A DNA stretch of 64,000 bases from Thauera sp. Its GTDB lineage: Bacteria > Pseudomonadota > Gammaproteobacteria > Burkholderiales > Rhodocyclaceae. The notes under the pieces are model-generated. The model saw nothing but the letters and a program-made list of their open reading frames with translations, had not been told where the DNA came from and did not search any database. Position numbers and translations under genes: made by a program. This document shows, piece after piece, positions 27,684 to 39,399 of the stretch (position 1 is the first letter of the stretch; each line of letters starts with the position of its first letter). Location of the stretch: assembly GCA_024235615.1 (NCBI GenBank), contig JACKMB010000003.1, positions 1 to 64,000 of the forward strand. The letters run 5' to 3'.

Positions 27684-28718
27684 TCAGCCCTGCGAGCGGT
27701 CGTCGGGACCGTCGCTGTGTTGTTCGAGTTGGCGGACGCGCCTGGCGAGCGCGTCGAGGTGGCGCAGGTGGGAGAAGTTCTTCACCCAGTCGCCATGGGT
27801 CTGCAGCGGCAGATTGCTGGTGTAGACGCCAGGCTTGGTGATCGACTTGGCGACCAGCGTCCACGCCGAGACCACGACGTCGTCGGCGATGCTCAGATGC
27901 CCGGAGATGCCGGCCTGGCCGCCGATCATGCAGCGCGCGCCGATGCGTGCGCTGCCTGCGACCCCGGCGCATCCCGCCATGATGGTGTGCTCGCCCACGT
28001 GCACGTTGTGGGCGATCTGGATGAGGTTGTCGAGCTTGACGCCGTCGCCGATCACGGTGTCGTCGAGCGCACCACGGTCCACCGTGGTGTTGGCGCCGAT
28101 CTCGACGTCGTTGCCGAGGACCACGCGGCCGGTCTGCGGGATCTTGACCCAGGCGCCGGACTTCTCGCGCGCGAAGCCGAAGCCGTCGGCGCCGATGACC
28201 ACGCCCGAGTGCAGGATGCAGTCCTCGCCGATCAGGCAATCGTGATAGACGGTGACGTTGGCGTAGAGCCGCGTGCCGCGGCCGATGCGGGTGCCGCGTC
28301 CGACGTGGCAGTTGGGGCCGATCACCACGTCCTCGCCGACCACCACGTCTTCCTCGATCGAGGCGCCCGAACCGACCTGCACGCTGGAAGGGAGCGTGCT
28401 CGCGACTGCGGCGGTCGGATGGATGCCGGGCCGCACGGCGGGCGGGGGATTGAACAGCTGCGCGACGCGGGCGAAGTACAGGTAGGGGTCGGCGCTCAGG
28501 ATCAGGTTGCGGCCGGCAAGCGCCTCGCGCAGGTCGGGCGTGACGATGAGCGCGCTCGCGGCACACTCGCCGACCTGCGACAGGTATTTGCGATTGGCGA
28601 GGAAGGCGAGGTCGCCGTCCCTCGCCGTATCCAGCGGCGCGACGCGGCCGACCGCGACGCTGCCGTCTCCCGCGATCTCGCCGCCCAGGCGATCGACCAG
28701 CTCTTGCAGTCGGAACAT
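27684..28718 (-). CDS. lpxD: UDP-3-O-(3-hydroxyacyl)glucosamine N-acyltransferase
   Basis: Third step of lipid A synthesis. 344 residues: an N-terminal uridine-binding domain (about 1-100), then a beta-helix of hexapeptide repeats (IHPTAAVASTLPSSVQVGSG on), with the conserved region IAHNVHVGEHTIMAGCAGVAGS carrying the catalytic His, and a C-terminal helix. It begins 13 bp downstream of skp. Confidence 0.97.
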   Translation of the reverse strand: MFRLQELVDRLGGEIAGDGSVAVGRVAPLDTARDGDLAFLANRKYLSQVGECAASALIVTPDLREALAGRNLILSADPYLYFARVAQLFNPPPAVRPGIHPTAAVASTLPSSVQVGSGASIEEDVVVGEDVVIGPNCHVGRGTRIGRGTRLYANVTVYHDCLIGEDCILHSGVVIGADGFGFAREKSGAWVKIPQTGRVVLGNDVEIGANTTVDRGALDDTVIGDGVKLDNLIQIAHNVHVGEHTIMAGCAGVAGSARIGARCMIGGQAGISGHLSIADDVVVSAWTLVAKSITKPGVYTSNLPLQTHGDWVKNFSHLRHLDALARRVRQLEQHSDGPDDRSQG

Positions 28719-28731
28719 CGGGCGGCCGGTC

Positions 28732-29232
28732 TTACTTGGCGTCGGACAGGGTCTTGATGACCTTGTCGGTGATGTCGATGCGCGGGTTCGCGTACACCGC
28801 TTCCTGGAAGATGATGTCGTAGTTTTCCTGCTCGGCGATCTCCTTCACCGAGCGGTTGGCCTTGTCGAGCACCGACGCGAGTTCCTCGTTGCGGCGCTGG
28901 TTGAGGTCCTCGCGGAACTCGCGCTGCTTGCGCTGGAAGTCGCGGTTGAGCTCGTTGAACGAACGCTCCTTGTTGCGGCGGTCGCTGTCGCCCATGGTCG
29001 GGCCGTTACGCTCGAGGTCTTCCTGCATCGACTTGAGGTCGCGAGCGATGCGCTGCAACTCCTGGTCGCGCTTCTCGAATTCCTTCTCCAGGCGCTGCTG
29101 GGCGCGCACGGCGGGCGCCGCCTCGCGCATCACGCGATCGGAGTTGACGAAGCCGATCTTGGTCTCGGCGAACGCGGTGTGGGAGAGGCCGAGCAGAGCG
29201 ACTGCGACCAGGGAGAGGGTACGGACTTTCAA
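28732..29232 (-). CDS. skp: Periplasmic chaperone Skp/OmpH
   Basis: Holds unfolded outer-membrane proteins in the periplasm on the way to BamA. 166 residues with a clear signal peptide (MKVRTLSLVAVALLGLSHTAFA) and a mature start ETKIGFVNSDRV. The long charged middle (about 40-120) forms the coiled-coil tentacles, and the end FQEAVYANPRIDITDKVIK matches OmpH proteins. Gene order bamA-skp-lpxD is conserved. Confidence 0.95.
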   Translation of the reverse strand: MKVRTLSLVAVALLGLSHTAFAETKIGFVNSDRVMREAAPAVRAQQRLEKEFEKRDQELQRIARDLKSMQEDLERNGPTMGDSDRRNKERSFNELNRDFQRKQREFREDLNQRRNEELASVLDKANRSVKEIAEQENYDIIFQEAVYANPRIDITDKVIKTLSDAK

Positions 29233-29266
29233 TTATGCCTCCGGATGAAACTGGGTTGCCGGCAGA

Positions 29267-31621
29267 TCAGAACACGCTGCCGAGCTGGAACTGGAACCGC
29301 TGGACCTCGTCGTTTTCTTCCTTCTTGAGCGGATGACCGAAGCTGAACTTCAGCGGGCCGATCGGCGAGCTCCAGGAGAACGCGAGGCCGGTACTGTAGC
29401 GCAGGTCACCGAACCGTACATCCTGCTCGACGAAGCTTCCACCCCCGAGCGGAACCTCGTCCTCGCCCCACACGTAACCCGCATCGAAGAAGGCCGAGAT
29501 GCGGAAGGAGCGGTCCTTGCCAGCCCCGGGCATCGGGAAGAAGAACTCGGCATTGCCGACCACCTTGCGGGTGCCCCCGGTGGAAGTGATGTCGCCGTCG
29601 GTATCCTGATACTTGGGTCCGACCGAGCCCTGGTCGAAGCCGCGCACCGAACCGATGCCGCCGACGTAGTAGTTCTTGTAGAACGGGACTTCCTTGCCGC
29701 CGAAACCCTTGGCGTAGCCCACATCGGCATTGAGCATGAGCGCATAGTCGGAACCGATCGGGAACCAGTGCTGATACTGATAGCCGAGCTTGCCGTAGCG
29801 CAGGTCGCCGACCGGAACAGTGACCTCACCGTACAGGCGCTGATACACCCCGCTGCGCGGGTAGACGAAGCTGTCGCGACCGTCGCGCGACCAGCCCACG
29901 GTGAGGACCAGGCTGTCGACCGTGCACTCGCCCACGCCGCTGACGTTGTCCAGGCCGTTCTCGCGACAGAAATCCTTGTACAGCAGCGGGCTGAGGTTGT
30001 AGGTGGTGATCTCGGTGCGATCGGCGGTAAGGCCGAAATTGACCTGGTCGTCCTCGGCGATCGGCCAGCCGAGGCGGATGCCTGCGCCGGTCGACACGGT
30101 CTTGTACGGCGACACCGAGTCGAGCTCGTCGGCGTCATAGGTGCGGTGGTAGAGATCCCAGCCCAGGCTGACACCGTCGACCGTGTAGTACGGGTTGGTG
30201 AAGGACAGCGCGAGCGTGCGGCTGGACTCGCTGGTGTTGAGGCCGAGCGTCAGTGCGTTGCCGCTGCCGAACAGGTTTTGCTGCGCGATCGAGGCCGACA
30301 GCACGATGTTCTCCGAGCTGGAAAAACCCGCACCCAGCATCAGGTTGCCGGTGGGACGCTCCTTGACGGAAAAGTTGACGTCGACCTGGTCGGTGGTCCC
30401 CGGGACCGCCGGCGTTTCGACGGTCACCTCGTCGAAGAAGCCAAGGCGGTCAATGCGCGTGCGCGAACGATTGATCGCTTCCGCGTCGTACCAGCCGCCC
30501 TCCATCTGGCGCATCTCGCGACGCACGACCTCGTCGCGCGTCTTGGTGTTGCCACCGACGTTGATGCGGCGCACATACACCCTTCGACCCGGATCGACAA
30601 AGACCGTGAAGGCGACCTCGCGCTTGACCTTGTCGACTTCGGGGGCGGCATTGACGTTGGCGAAGGCGTAACCCTCGTTGCCGAGGCGGTCGGTGATCGC
30701 CTTGGTGGTCTCGGTGAGACGCTCGCGCGAGAAGGTCTCGCCGGGACGGATCTTCGTCAGCGCCTGATATTCGGATTCGGGCAGGATGAGATCACCGGTG
30801 AAGCGCACGCCGCTCACCGTGTACTTCTCGCCCTCGGTGATGTTCACCGTGATGTAGATGTCCTGCTTGTCAGGCGTGATCGACACCTGCGTGGAGTCGA
30901 TGTTGAAGTCGAGATAGCCCTGGTTCAGGTAGAAGGAGCGCAGGGTCTCGAGGTCCGCCGACAACTTCTGGCGGGAGTACTGGTCGTTCTTGGTGTACCA
31001 GGTCAGCCAGCCGGGCGTGGTCAACTGCATCTCGTCGAGAAGGTCGTCCTCCTCGAAGGTCTTCGCTCCCACGATCCGGATCTGGCGGATCTTGGCCACG
31101 CCGCCCTCGTCGACCTTGAAGTTGATGCCGACGCGGTTGCGCTCGAGCGGGGTGACGGTGGTGGTGACCGTGGCGGCGTACTTGCCGCGCGACAGGTACT
31201 GGCGCTTGAGCTCCTGCTCCGCGCGTTCGAGCAGCGAACGATCGAAGATGCGAGACTCGGCGAGGCCGACCTCGCGCAGCCCCTTCTCGAGCGCATCCTT
31301 GTCGAATTCCTTGACGCCGTCGAAGGTGATGTCGGCGATCGCCGCGCGCTCGTCCACCACCACGACGATGACCTCGCCTTCGGTCTCGATGCGCACATCG
31401 CTGAAGAAGCCGGTGGCGAACAGCGCGCGGATGGCGTCGGCGGCCTGCGCCTCGGTGAAGGTCTCGCCGACGCGGACCGGCAGGTAGTTGAAGACGGTGC
31501 CCGCCTCCGTGCGCTGGATGCCCTCGACGCGGATGTCCTTGACCACGAAGGGATCGAAGGCGAGGGCCGGCGACGCGGCAAAAAGGGCCACCAGGAGCCC
31601 GGGCAGGAGCTTGCGATTCAT
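29267..31621 (-). CDS. bamA: Outer membrane protein assembly factor BamA
   Basis: Central subunit of the BAM complex. 784 residues: signal peptide (MNRKLLPGLLVALFAASPALA), five POTRA domains (from DPFVVKDIRVEGIQRTEAG to about 420) and a 16-strand barrel. The VRGF motif (SVRGFDQGSVGP) in loop 6 and the terminal aromatic residue (QLGSVF) are present. ATG 31621 was chosen for the signal peptide; the open frame continues upstream into rseP. It follows rseP by 8 bp. Confidence 0.97.
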   Translation of the reverse strand: MNRKLLPGLLVALFAASPALAFDPFVVKDIRVEGIQRTEAGTVFNYLPVRVGETFTEAQAADAIRALFATGFFSDVRIETEGEVIVVVVDERAAIADITFDGVKEFDKDALEKGLREVGLAESRIFDRSLLERAEQELKRQYLSRGKYAATVTTTVTPLERNRVGINFKVDEGGVAKIRQIRIVGAKTFEEDDLLDEMQLTTPGWLTWYTKNDQYSRQKLSADLETLRSFYLNQGYLDFNIDSTQVSITPDKQDIYITVNITEGEKYTVSGVRFTGDLILPESEYQALTKIRPGETFSRERLTETTKAITDRLGNEGYAFANVNAAPEVDKVKREVAFTVFVDPGRRVYVRRINVGGNTKTRDEVVRREMRQMEGGWYDAEAINRSRTRIDRLGFFDEVTVETPAVPGTTDQVDVNFSVKERPTGNLMLGAGFSSSENIVLSASIAQQNLFGSGNALTLGLNTSESSRTLALSFTNPYYTVDGVSLGWDLYHRTYDADELDSVSPYKTVSTGAGIRLGWPIAEDDQVNFGLTADRTEITTYNLSPLLYKDFCRENGLDNVSGVGECTVDSLVLTVGWSRDGRDSFVYPRSGVYQRLYGEVTVPVGDLRYGKLGYQYQHWFPIGSDYALMLNADVGYAKGFGGKEVPFYKNYYVGGIGSVRGFDQGSVGPKYQDTDGDITSTGGTRKVVGNAEFFFPMPGAGKDRSFRISAFFDAGYVWGEDEVPLGGGSFVEQDVRFGDLRYSTGLAFSWSSPIGPLKFSFGHPLKKEENDEVQRFQFQLGSVF

Positions 31622-31629
31622 GCGGGAGT

Positions 31630-32994
31630 TCAGCCGGAAATGAGACGGTTCAGGTCGTTGTAGAAGGCGAATGCCATCATCATCACCAGGAGGGCGAGGC
31701 CGATCTGCTGACCGACCTCCATGACGCGCTCCGGGATCGGACCGCCCTTGATGATTTCGATCGTATAGTACAACAAGTGCCCCCCATCCAGAACCGGGAT
31801 GGGCAGCAGGTTCAGGACCCCCAGGCTGATGCTGATGAGGGCCACGAACTTGAGGTAATGCGTCCATCCCAGCTGGGCGGTCTGGCCCGCGTAATCCGCG
31901 ATGGTGACCGGTCCCGAGAGGTTCTTCCACGACACCTCGCCGGTGAGCATGCGGCCGATCATCTTGAGGCTGAGCACACTCGTCTCCCAGGTCTGCTGGA
32001 CCGCGCGCGACAGCCCTTCGAGCACGCCGTAGCGCACTTCGCCGAACATCGCGATACCGCCCGCTGCGGCCTCGGCCACGCCGACGCCGATGCGGCCGAT
32101 CTGCGCCCCACCCTCCTCGGCCGCCTCCGGGGTGATCACCAGCTTCACGGCCTCGCCGCCACGCTCGACCTCGAAGTCGAGCGCCCGCCCCGGCGCCTCG
32201 CGCACCAGTCGCACCAGATCGCTCCAGGCCACGACCGGCGTGCCCGCGATCGCCAGCACGCGATCCCCGTCCTGCAGTCCCGCCCGCTCGGCCGCGCTCC
32301 CATCCGCGACCCGGCCGATCACCGCCGGGATCGCGGGACGCCACGGGCGCAGGCCGAGGCGCGCGATGAGGTCGGTGCCACCCTCGTCGATCGCCACCCC
32401 GGAGAGATCCAGGCGGCGGAACGCCTCGACGTCCTCGAGGGTGCGCACGCGCAGCATCACCTCGCGGCTGTCGAGCGCGTGGCGCAGCAGTACCCAGCGC
32501 AGGTCCTGCCAGCTGCGCACCGGCTCCTCATCCACCGCCACCACGAGGTCACCCTCGCGCACGCCCGCCGCCTGGGCGATCGCCGGGGTGTCGGACAGCG
32601 TCACGCGCGGCTTGAGCTCCTCGGTGCCCGCGACGAAGAGCCCCCAGTAGAGTGCGATCGCGAGCAGGAAGTTGGCCAGCGGGCCGGCAGCGACGATCGC
32701 GAAGCGGCGATACACGCTCTGTCGGTTGAAGGCGCGGTGCAGTTCGGGCGCTGCCACCGGCGCCTCGCGCTCGTCGAGCATCTTGACGTAGCCGCCGAGC
32801 GGAAACGCGGCGAGCACCCACTCGGTGCCGTCGCGGCCCGCGGTGCGCCGCAGCAACGGCTTTCCGAAGCCGATCGAGAAGCGCAGCACCTTGACCCCGC
32901 ACCAGCGCGCCACCAGGTAATGACCGAGCTCGTGGACGAGGATGAGCAGGCCGAGCGCAAGGGCGAACGGAATCAGGTAGTCGAAGAGGGTCAT
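31630..32994 (-). CDS. rseP: Site-2 zinc metalloprotease RseP
   Basis: Inner-membrane intramembrane protease that cleaves anti-sigma factor after the periplasmic cut, activating the envelope stress sigma factor. 454 residues. HELGH (21-25) is the zinc motif in the first transmembrane helix, two PDZ domains occupy about 115-300, and [10 protein letters not shown] supplies the third zinc ligand region. The start overlaps the dxr stop by 4 bp. Confidence 0.96.
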   Translation of the reverse strand: MTLFDYLIPFALALGLLILVHELGHYLVARWCGVKVLRFSIGFGKPLLRRTAGRDGTEWVLAAFPLGGYVKMLDEREAPVAAPELHRAFNRQSVYRRFAIVAAGPLANFLLAIALYWGLFVAGTEELKPRVTLSDTPAIAQAAGVREGDLVVAVDEEPVRSWQDLRWVLLRHALDSREVMLRVRTLEDVEAFRRLDLSGVAIDEGGTDLIARLGLRPWRPAIPAVIGRVADGSAAERAGLQDGDRVLAIAGTPVVAWSDLVRLVREAPGRALDFEVERGGEAVKLVITPEAAEEGGAQIGRIGVGVAEAAAGGIAMFGEVRYGVLEGLSRAVQQTWETSVLSLKMIGRMLTGEVSWKNLSGPVTIADYAGQTAQLGWTHYLKFVALISISLGVLNLLPIPVLDGGHLLYYTIEIIKGGPIPERVMEVGQQIGLALLVMMMAFAFYNDLNRLISG

Positions 32995-34193
32995 CGGTTT
33001 TTTCGAAGTCGGGAGATCTCGTCCCGCGCGAGTTCGCGGGCGTGCGCGTCGGCGGACAACACCGCCTCCAGCGAATCGACCGCGCCCGGCCGGCTGCGTT
33101 CCAGACTCGCCGCGATCACCGCGGCGATGTCGAGGAAGCCGATGCGATGATCGAGGAAGGCAGCGACGGCCTCCTCGTTGGCGGCATTGAGCACTGCGGG
33201 GGCTGTCCCGCCTGCGCGCAGCGCATCGAAGGCCAGTTTCAGGCAGGGGAAACGGCCGAAGTCCGGACGCTCGAAATCGAGGCGGGCGATCTCGAACAGG
33301 TCGAGCGGACGCACGCCGGCATCGATGCGCTCGGGCCAGGCCATGGCGTTGGCGATCGGGGTGCGCATGTCGGGGTTGCCGAGCTGGGCGATCACCGAGC
33401 CGTCGGCATAGTCGACCATCGAGTGGATCACGCTCTGCGGATGCACGACCACCTCGATCATCTCCGCCGGCGCGCCGAACAGCCAGTGCGCCTCGATGAC
33501 CTCGAGGCCCTTGTTCATCATGGTGGCGGAGTCTACCGAGATCTTGCGCCCCATGACCCAGTTGGGATGGGCACAGGCCTGCTCGGGGGTGACGTCGGCG
33601 AGCGCCTCGATCGGCGCGCTGCGGAAGGGGCCACCGGAGGCCGTCAGCAACACCCTGCGCACCCCGGCTCTCGCCGGCTGCCGTCCGTAGTCGGCGGGCA
33701 GAGCCTGGAAGATGGCGTTGTGTTCGCTGTCGATCGGCAGTAGCACCGCACCGCTCGCGGCCACGGCGTCGATCAGCAGCTGCCCGGACAGCACCAGGGC
33801 CTCCTTGTTGGCGAGCAGGACCTTCTTGCCGGCGCGCGCCGCGGCCAGGGTCGGGCGCAGCCCGGCGGCACCGACGATCGCGGCCATCACCATGTCCACC
33901 ACCTCGGCGGCGGCGACGCGCTCGAGCGCCTCTTCACCGCACAGCACCTCGGTGTCACTGCCCGCTGCGCGCAAGCCGGCGCGCAGGAGCTCGGCCGCGG
34001 CCGCGTCGCCCAACACCGCAAAGCGCGGCGAGAAGCGCAGGCACTGATCGAGCAGCTTGTCGCCCTGGCGCTGCGCGCTGAGCGCGAACACCTCGAAGCG
34101 GTCGGGATGGCGGGCGACGACATCGAGCGTGCTTTGGCCGATCGATCCGGTCGCGCCCAGGACAGTGAGGCGCTGGGGTGCGGGGTCAGGCAT
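32991..34193 (-). CDS. dxr: 1-deoxy-D-xylulose-5-phosphate reductoisomerase
   Basis: Second enzyme of the MEP isoprenoid route, feeding uppS in this operon and, through farnesyl diphosphate, hpnCDE. 400 residues. [10 protein letters not shown] (13-22) binds [17 protein letters not shown] carries metal-ligand Asp and Glu, and [14 protein letters not shown] holds another Glu ligand. NGR/NANKEAL-type block ([13 protein letters not shown]) is present. Confidence 0.96.
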   Translation of the reverse strand: MPDPAPQRLTVLGATGSIGQSTLDVVARHPDRFEVFALSAQRQGDKLLDQCLRFSPRFAVLGDAAAAELLRAGLRAAGSDTEVLCGEEALERVAAAEVVDMVMAAIVGAAGLRPTLAAARAGKKVLLANKEALVLSGQLLIDAVAASGAVLLPIDSEHNAIFQALPADYGRQPARAGVRRVLLTASGGPFRSAPIEALADVTPEQACAHPNWVMGRKISVDSATMMNKGLEVIEAHWLFGAPAEMIEVVVHPQSVIHSMVDYADGSVIAQLGNPDMRTPIANAMAWPERIDAGVRPLDLFEIARLDFERPDFGRFPCLKLAFDALRAGGTAPAVLNAANEEAVAAFLDHRIGFLDIAAVIAASLERSRPGAVDSLEAVLSADAHARELARDEISRLRKNR

Positions 34194-34238
34194 GGGGAGA
34201 ATCCGTTACGGAGGAAACACGGCCGCAGCCGCGGAGGA

Positions 34239-35060
<822 letters not shown>

Positions 35061-35067
35061 GGCGCCC

Positions 35068-35835
35068 CTACTCCCCGGCGTCTGCCTTGAGTTGCTCGCT
35101 GGTGCGCCCGAAGCGTCGCTCCCGCGCCTGATAGGAGCCAATGGCCTTGCCCAGCGCCTCGTCGTCGAAGTCTGGCCAAAGCACGTCGGTGAAATAGAGC
35201 TCGGTATAGGCGAGCTGCCAGAGCAGGAAGTTGCTGATGCGCTTCTCGCCACCGGTGCGGATGAAGAGGTCGGGCTCGGGCGCAAAGCTCATCGACAGCT
35301 CGGCCGCGAGCTCCTCCTCGGTGAATCGCTCCAGGCGTCCAGGCTCGCGCGCCATCAGGCGCGACATGGCGTCGAGGATGTCCCAGCGCCCGCCGTAGTT
35401 TGCCGCCACGGTGAAGTTGAGCCCGCCGTTGCCTGCAGTGAGTGCCTCGGCCTCGCGGATCATGTCCACCAGGCGGCCATCGAAGCGGGAGAGATCGCCG
35501 ATCACGCGGAAACGCATGTCGTTGTCGTGCATGCGGCGGATCTCCTTTTGCAGCGACTTCAGGAAGAGCTGCATCAGGAACGAGACTTCGTCCTGCGGCC
35601 GGCGCCAGTTCTCGGAACTGAACGCAAACACGGTGAGGTATTCCACCCCACGATCGACGCAGCCGCGCACCGTGGCGCGCAGCGCCTCCACACCCCGCGC
35701 ATGACCGGCGACACGCGGCAGCATGCGCTTGCGCGCCCAGCGCCCATTGCCGTCCATGATCACGGCGATGTGCTGCGGCACCTGCGAGACGTCGGGAATG
35801 TCGCGGGTGGAACTCCTGAACAGTCCTCCGATCAT
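35068..35835 (-). CDS. uppS: Undecaprenyl diphosphate synthase (cis-prenyltransferase)
   Basis: Extends farnesyl diphosphate with eight isoprenes to the cell-wall lipid carrier. 255 residues. IMDGNGRWARKR is the catalytic Asp/substrate loop, FAFSSENWRRP and the C-terminal EPDLFIRTGGEKRISNFLLW block are diagnostic. Also called ispU. Followed closely by cdsA. Confidence 0.96.
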   Translation of the reverse strand: MIGGLFRSSTRDIPDVSQVPQHIAVIMDGNGRWARKRMLPRVAGHARGVEALRATVRGCVDRGVEYLTVFAFSSENWRRPQDEVSFLMQLFLKSLQKEIRRMHDNDMRFRVIGDLSRFDGRLVDMIREAEALTAGNGGLNFTVAANYGGRWDILDAMSRLMAREPGRLERFTEEELAAELSMSFAPEPDLFIRTGGEKRISNFLLWQLAYTELYFTDVLWPDFDDEALGKAIGSYQARERRFGRTSEQLKADAGE

Positions 35836-35887
35836 GCTCCGCCTCCTGTCGTGCCCGTTGACGATACAGCCGATCCGCGCACGCGGA

Positions 35888-36445
35888 TCAGATCTGCATC
35901 AGTTCCTGCTCTTTCTGGGCGAGCAGCTTGTCGATCTCGGCCACATAGCGATCGGTGAGCTTCTGGATCTCGTCCTCGCCACGACGCTCGTCGTCCTCGG
36001 AGATCTCCTTGTCCTTGACCGCGTCCTTGAGCTGCTGATTGGCGTCGCGGCGCAGGTTGCGGATCGCCACCTTGGCGGTCTCGCCCTCGTGGCGCACCAC
36101 CTTGGTGAGGTCGCGGCGGCGCTCCTCGGTCAGCGCGGGCATCGGCACGCGCAGCAGTTCGCCCATGTTGGCGGGGTTGAGGCCGAGGTCGCTGTCGCGG
36201 ATCGCGCGCTCGACCTTGCCGAGCATCGGCTTCTCCCAGGTCTGCACGCCGATGGTACGGGCGTCGATCAGCGTGATGTTGGCGACCTGGTTCACCGGCA
36301 CCATCGAGCCGTAGTACTCAACCATGACGTGGTCGAGCAGGCCGGTGTGGGCGCGGCCGGTACGCACCTTGGCGAGGTCGGTCTTGAGCGCCTCGACCGA
36401 CTTCTGCATCTTCTGCTCGATGTTCTTCTTGAGTTCGGAAATCAT
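35888..36445 (-). CDS. frr: Ribosome recycling factor
   Basis: With EF-G, splits the post-termination ribosome. 185 residues, exactly the family length, with [19 protein letters not shown] and [20 protein letters not shown] blocks and the C-terminal long-helix bundle. Lies 18 bp downstream of pyrH. Confidence 0.97.
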   Translation of the reverse strand: MISELKKNIEQKMQKSVEALKTDLAKVRTGRAHTGLLDHVMVEYYGSMVPVNQVANITLIDARTIGVQTWEKPMLGKVERAIRDSDLGLNPANMGELLRVPMPALTEERRRDLTKVVRHEGETAKVAIRNLRRDANQQLKDAVKDKEISEDDERRGEDEIQKLTDRYVAEIDKLLAQKEQELMQI

Positions 36446-36463
36446 GCAAGCCCTCTCCGGAGG

Positions 36464-37183
36464 TCAGGAATGGACCAGCGTGCCTTCATCCTCACCCATC
36501 ACCACGCGCTTGAGCGCGCCGGGCTTGAAGATCGAGAACACGTTGATCGGGAGCTTCTGGTCGCGGCACAGCGCGAACGCGGTCGAGTCGAGCACCTGCA
36601 GGTTGCGCCCGATCGCCTCGTCGAAGCTGATGCGATGGTAGCGCTGCGCCTGCGGATCCTTCTTCGGATCGGCAGTATAGACGCCGTCCACCTTCGTCGC
36701 CTTGAGCACGATCTGCGCGCCGATCTCGGCGCCACGCAGTGCGGCGGCGGTGTCGGTGGTGAAGAAGGGGTTGCCGGTGCCGGCGGCGAAGATGACCACG
36801 CGGCCTTCCTCGAGGTGACGGATCGCGCGCCCGCGGATGTAGGGCTCGACCACCTGGTCGATGCGCAGCGCCGACTGCACGCGCGCCTCGAGGTCCATCC
36901 GGCGCATCGCGTCGGCGAGCGCCATCGCGTTCATCACCGTGGCCAGCATGCCCATGTAGTCGGCGGTGGCGCGGTCCATGCCGGAGGCCGCGCCCTTCAT
37001 GCCGCGGAAGATGTTGCCGCCGCCGATCACCACACCGACCTGGACGCCGAGACGGGTGATCTCGGCAACCTCGGAGACGATGCGGCTGACGACCTCCTCG
37101 TTGATGCCGTAGGCGTCGTCGCCCATCAGGGCTTCGCCGGAGAGCTTGAGCAGGATGCGCTTGTAGGCGGCGGACACGTTCAT
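36464..37183 (-). CDS. pyrH: Uridylate kinase
   Basis: Hexameric bacterial UMP kinase (239 residues). [14 protein letters not shown] is the nucleotide-binding start, [11 protein letters not shown] and [12 protein letters not shown] are conserved, and [13 protein letters not shown] is the UMP-kinase signature. ATG 37183 (MNVSAAYKR) is preceded by AGGAG on the minus strand and lies 4 bp after the tsf stop. Confidence 0.97.
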   Translation of the reverse strand: MNVSAAYKRILLKLSGEALMGDDAYGINEEVVSRIVSEVAEITRLGVQVGVVIGGGNIFRGMKGAASGMDRATADYMGMLATVMNAMALADAMRRMDLEARVQSALRIDQVVEPYIRGRAIRHLEEGRVVIFAAGTGNPFFTTDTAAALRGAEIGAQIVLKATKVDGVYTADPKKDPQAQRYHRISFDEAIGRNLQVLDSTAFALCRDQKLPINVFSIFKPGALKRVVMGEDEGTLVHS

Positions 37184-37187
37184 CTCC

Positions 37188-38084
37188 TTACTTCTTGGCG
37201 GCAGCGGCGGCCTGCTCGGCGACCTCGGCGGCGAAGTCGGTGACCTTCTTCTCGATGCCTTCACCGACGATGTACAGCGTGAAGCTGGCGACCGAGGCGC
37301 CCTTGGCCTTGAGCAGCTGCTCGATGGTCTGCTTGCCGTCCTCGGCCTTCACGAAGACCTGGGCCAGCAGGGTCACTTCCTTGAGGAACTTCTGCACGGT
37401 GCCGTCGGCGATCTTCTCCAGCATCGCTTCGGGCTTGTTGTCGGCGCGGGCCTTCTCGATCGCGATGCGACGCTCGGCGTCGATCAGGTCCTGCGACACG
37501 CCCGAAGCGTCGAGCGCCTTCGGCTTGGACGCGGCGATGTGCATCGCGATGTCCTTGCCGAGCTGCTCGTCGCCACCGACCACGTCCAGCAGCACGCCGA
37601 TCTTGGCGCCGCCGTGGATGTAGGAGAACAGCTTGCCCTTGGCTTCGACGCGGGCGAAGCGGCGGATCGACATGTTCTCGCCGATCTTGCCGACCAGAGC
37701 GGTGCGGGTCGACTCGACGGTGCCCTCGCCCAGCGGCAGCGCCGACAGGGCGGCGACGTCGGCCGGGTTCTTGGCGGAGACGAGGCCGGCGCAGTTCTGC
37801 ACCAGCGCCAGGAAGTCGTCGTTCTTGGCGACGAAGTCGGTCTCGCAGTTGACCTCGATGATCGAGCCGAGCTTGCCGTCGGCGGAGATGTCGATGCCGA
37901 CCACGCCTTCGGCGGCGATGCGGGCCGCGGCCTTGGAGGCCTTGTTGCCGAGCTTGACGCGCAGGATCTCTTCGGCCTTGCCCATGTCGCCAGCAGCTTC
38001 GGCCAGCGCCTTCTTGCACTCCATCATCGGCGCGTCGGTCTTCTCGCGCAGTTCCTTGACCATGCTTGCGGTGATTTCCGCCAT
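37188..38084 (-). CDS. tsf: Elongation factor Ts
   Basis: Nucleotide exchange factor for EF-Tu. 298 residues. The N-terminal UBA-like domain ([27 protein letters not shown]) and the [10 protein letters not shown] motif that contacts EF-Tu are clear. ATG 38084 is used because the preceding in-frame codons extend into the tsf leader. Expression is set by the rpsB promoter and the intergenic hairpin. Confidence 0.97.
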   Translation of the reverse strand: MAEITASMVKELREKTDAPMMECKKALAEAAGDMGKAEEILRVKLGNKASKAAARIAAEGVVGIDISADGKLGSIIEVNCETDFVAKNDDFLALVQNCAGLVSAKNPADVAALSALPLGEGTVESTRTALVGKIGENMSIRRFARVEAKGKLFSYIHGGAKIGVLLDVVGGDEQLGKDIAMHIAASKPKALDASGVSQDLIDAERRIAIEKARADNKPEAMLEKIADGTVQKFLKEVTLLAQVFVKAEDGKQTIEQLLKAKGASVASFTLYIVGEGIEKKVTDFAAEVAEQAAAAAKK

Positions 38085-38216
38085 GCTAGCTCCTGAATAG
38101 GTTCGGTTTGACGTTCGAAACGCGGATGCCGCGCCGCGCACCGGAGGGCCATCGGCGCGACATCATGAATTGTGCGGGGCGCACATTGCGGGATTCGCAG
38201 GCGCCACCCGGATTGC

Positions 38217-38240
38217 AAAAGGGGCCCCGCGGGCCCCCTT
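38217..38240 (-). terminator. rpsB-tsf intergenic terminator/attenuator
   Basis: Nine bp after the rpsB stop, the minus strand reads AAGGGGGCCCGC then GGGGCCCCTTTT: a 6-bp outer stem (AAGGGG/CCCCTT), a G-G mismatch and three inner pairs, ending in TTTT. In E. coli an attenuator in the same place lowers tsf relative to rpsB; the same role is likely here. Confidence 0.7.
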
Positions 38241-38249
38241 CGCTGAGGA

Positions 38250-39005
38250 TCAGGCCTGTTCCTGCGAGCCTTCTTCCTCGACCTCGACGAACTCGTCGCC
38301 GCCGGCGTCGACGATCTCCTGCAGCACCTGGCTGCGGCCCTGCAGCACGGCATCGGCCACGCCACGGGCGTAGAGGCGGATCGCGCGCGAGGAGTCGTCG
38401 TTACCCGGGATCAGGTAGTCCACGCCCTCGGGCGAGTGGTTGGTGTCGACCACGGCCACGACCGGAATGCCGAGCTTCTGGGCTTCGGTGATGGCGATCT
38501 TGTGATAGCCGACGTCGATGACGAACAGCGCGTCGGGCAGGCCGCCCATGTCCTTGATGCCGCCGATCGACTTCTGCAGCTTCTCGAGCTCGCGACGCAC
38601 GGTCAGCGCCTCGCGCTTGGACAGGCGCTCGATCGAGCCGTCTTCCATCATCGCCTCGACTTCCTTGAGGCGCTTGATCGACTGCTTGACCGTCTTGAAG
38701 TTGGTCAGCATGCCGCCGAGCCAGCGCTCGTCGACATAGGGCATGCCGGCGCGCTGGGCTTCCTCGGCGATGATCTCGCGCGCCTGGCGCTTGGTGCTGA
38801 CGAACATGATGTTGCCGCGGTTCGCGGCGAGCTTGCGCACGAACTCCATGGCCTCGTTGTACTTCGCCATCGTCTTCTCGAGGTTGACGATGTGGATCTT
38901 GTTGCGCTGGCCGAAGATGTAGGGGGCCATGCGCGGATTCCAGAAGCGGGTCTGGTGGCCGAAGTGGACGCCGGCTTCCAGCATCTGACGCATCGTGACG
39001 GACAT
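38250..39005 (-). CDS. rpsB: 30S ribosomal protein S2
   Basis: 251 residues beginning [20 protein letters not shown], with [30 protein letters not shown] and [19 protein letters not shown] 39005 follows GGAGCAAC. The acidic tail (EEEGSQEQA) is ordinary for the family. Head gene of the rpsB-tsf-pyrH-frr operon, transcribed away from map. Confidence 0.97.
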   Translation of the reverse strand: MSVTMRQMLEAGVHFGHQTRFWNPRMAPYIFGQRNKIHIVNLEKTMAKYNEAMEFVRKLAANRGNIMFVSTKRQAREIIAEEAQRAGMPYVDERWLGGMLTNFKTVKQSIKRLKEVEAMMEDGSIERLSKREALTVRRELEKLQKSIGGIKDMGGLPDALFVIDVGYHKIAITEAQKLGIPVVAVVDTNHSPEGVDYLIPGNDDSSRAIRLYARGVADAVLQGRSQVLQEIVDAGGDEFVEVEEEGSQEQA

Positions 39006-39399
39006 GTGTTGCTCCAAACTGTACAAGGGTTGAACCTCCGCCCCGCGGACGGGCGGCCGGAAAACCGGACCGACCCGTTGCCCACCGGGATTCGCGCGAC
39101 CCCGCCCGGACGATGCCGGGACGCTGGAGGTCGGGCGAGCCCCCGGAAGGACCCTGTGCCGCAAGGCGTGCGGATTTTGCCTGCACCTGCAGACAAGCCC
39201 GCGATCTTATCACGCGATCCGCATCGCGCTCAAGGTTGCAGCGGAGCGAAGCAGCGACAGGGCCAGGCCGGGAAGGTGCGGGCCACGGCGATGGCGAAGG
39301 CATCGCGTCGCCTCCCTGTGGTGCGCATCCCGGGTTTGCTGCAGCGCGACGCTTGCGATAGCCTTCCCGCTTTACCGCCCCGACGCAGAACACACAAAA
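39006..39399. other. rpsB leader and rpsB/map divergent region
   Basis: 394 bp without a gene. The minus strand would give an S2 mRNA leader of about 190 nt from a promoter at 39204-39233; long leaders here mediate S2 autoregulation in other proteobacteria, but no specific S2-binding fold was identified. The map side (39240-39399) shows no strong promoter, and map has a weak ribosome-binding site. Confidence 0.5.
39204..39233 (-). promoter_or_regulatory. Putative sigma70 promoter of rpsB
   Basis: On the minus strand TTGAGC (39233-39228) is separated by 18 bp from TAAGAT (39209-39204). The start would be near 39197, about 190 nt before the rpsB ATG. -35 matches 4 of 6 and -10 4 of 6. Confidence 0.5.

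Noticed and set aside
29333..31663. 776-codon open frame antisense to bamA
   Set aside because: It mirrors bamA in the complementary frame typical of high-GC DNA. It has no motif, and bamA has full family evidence.
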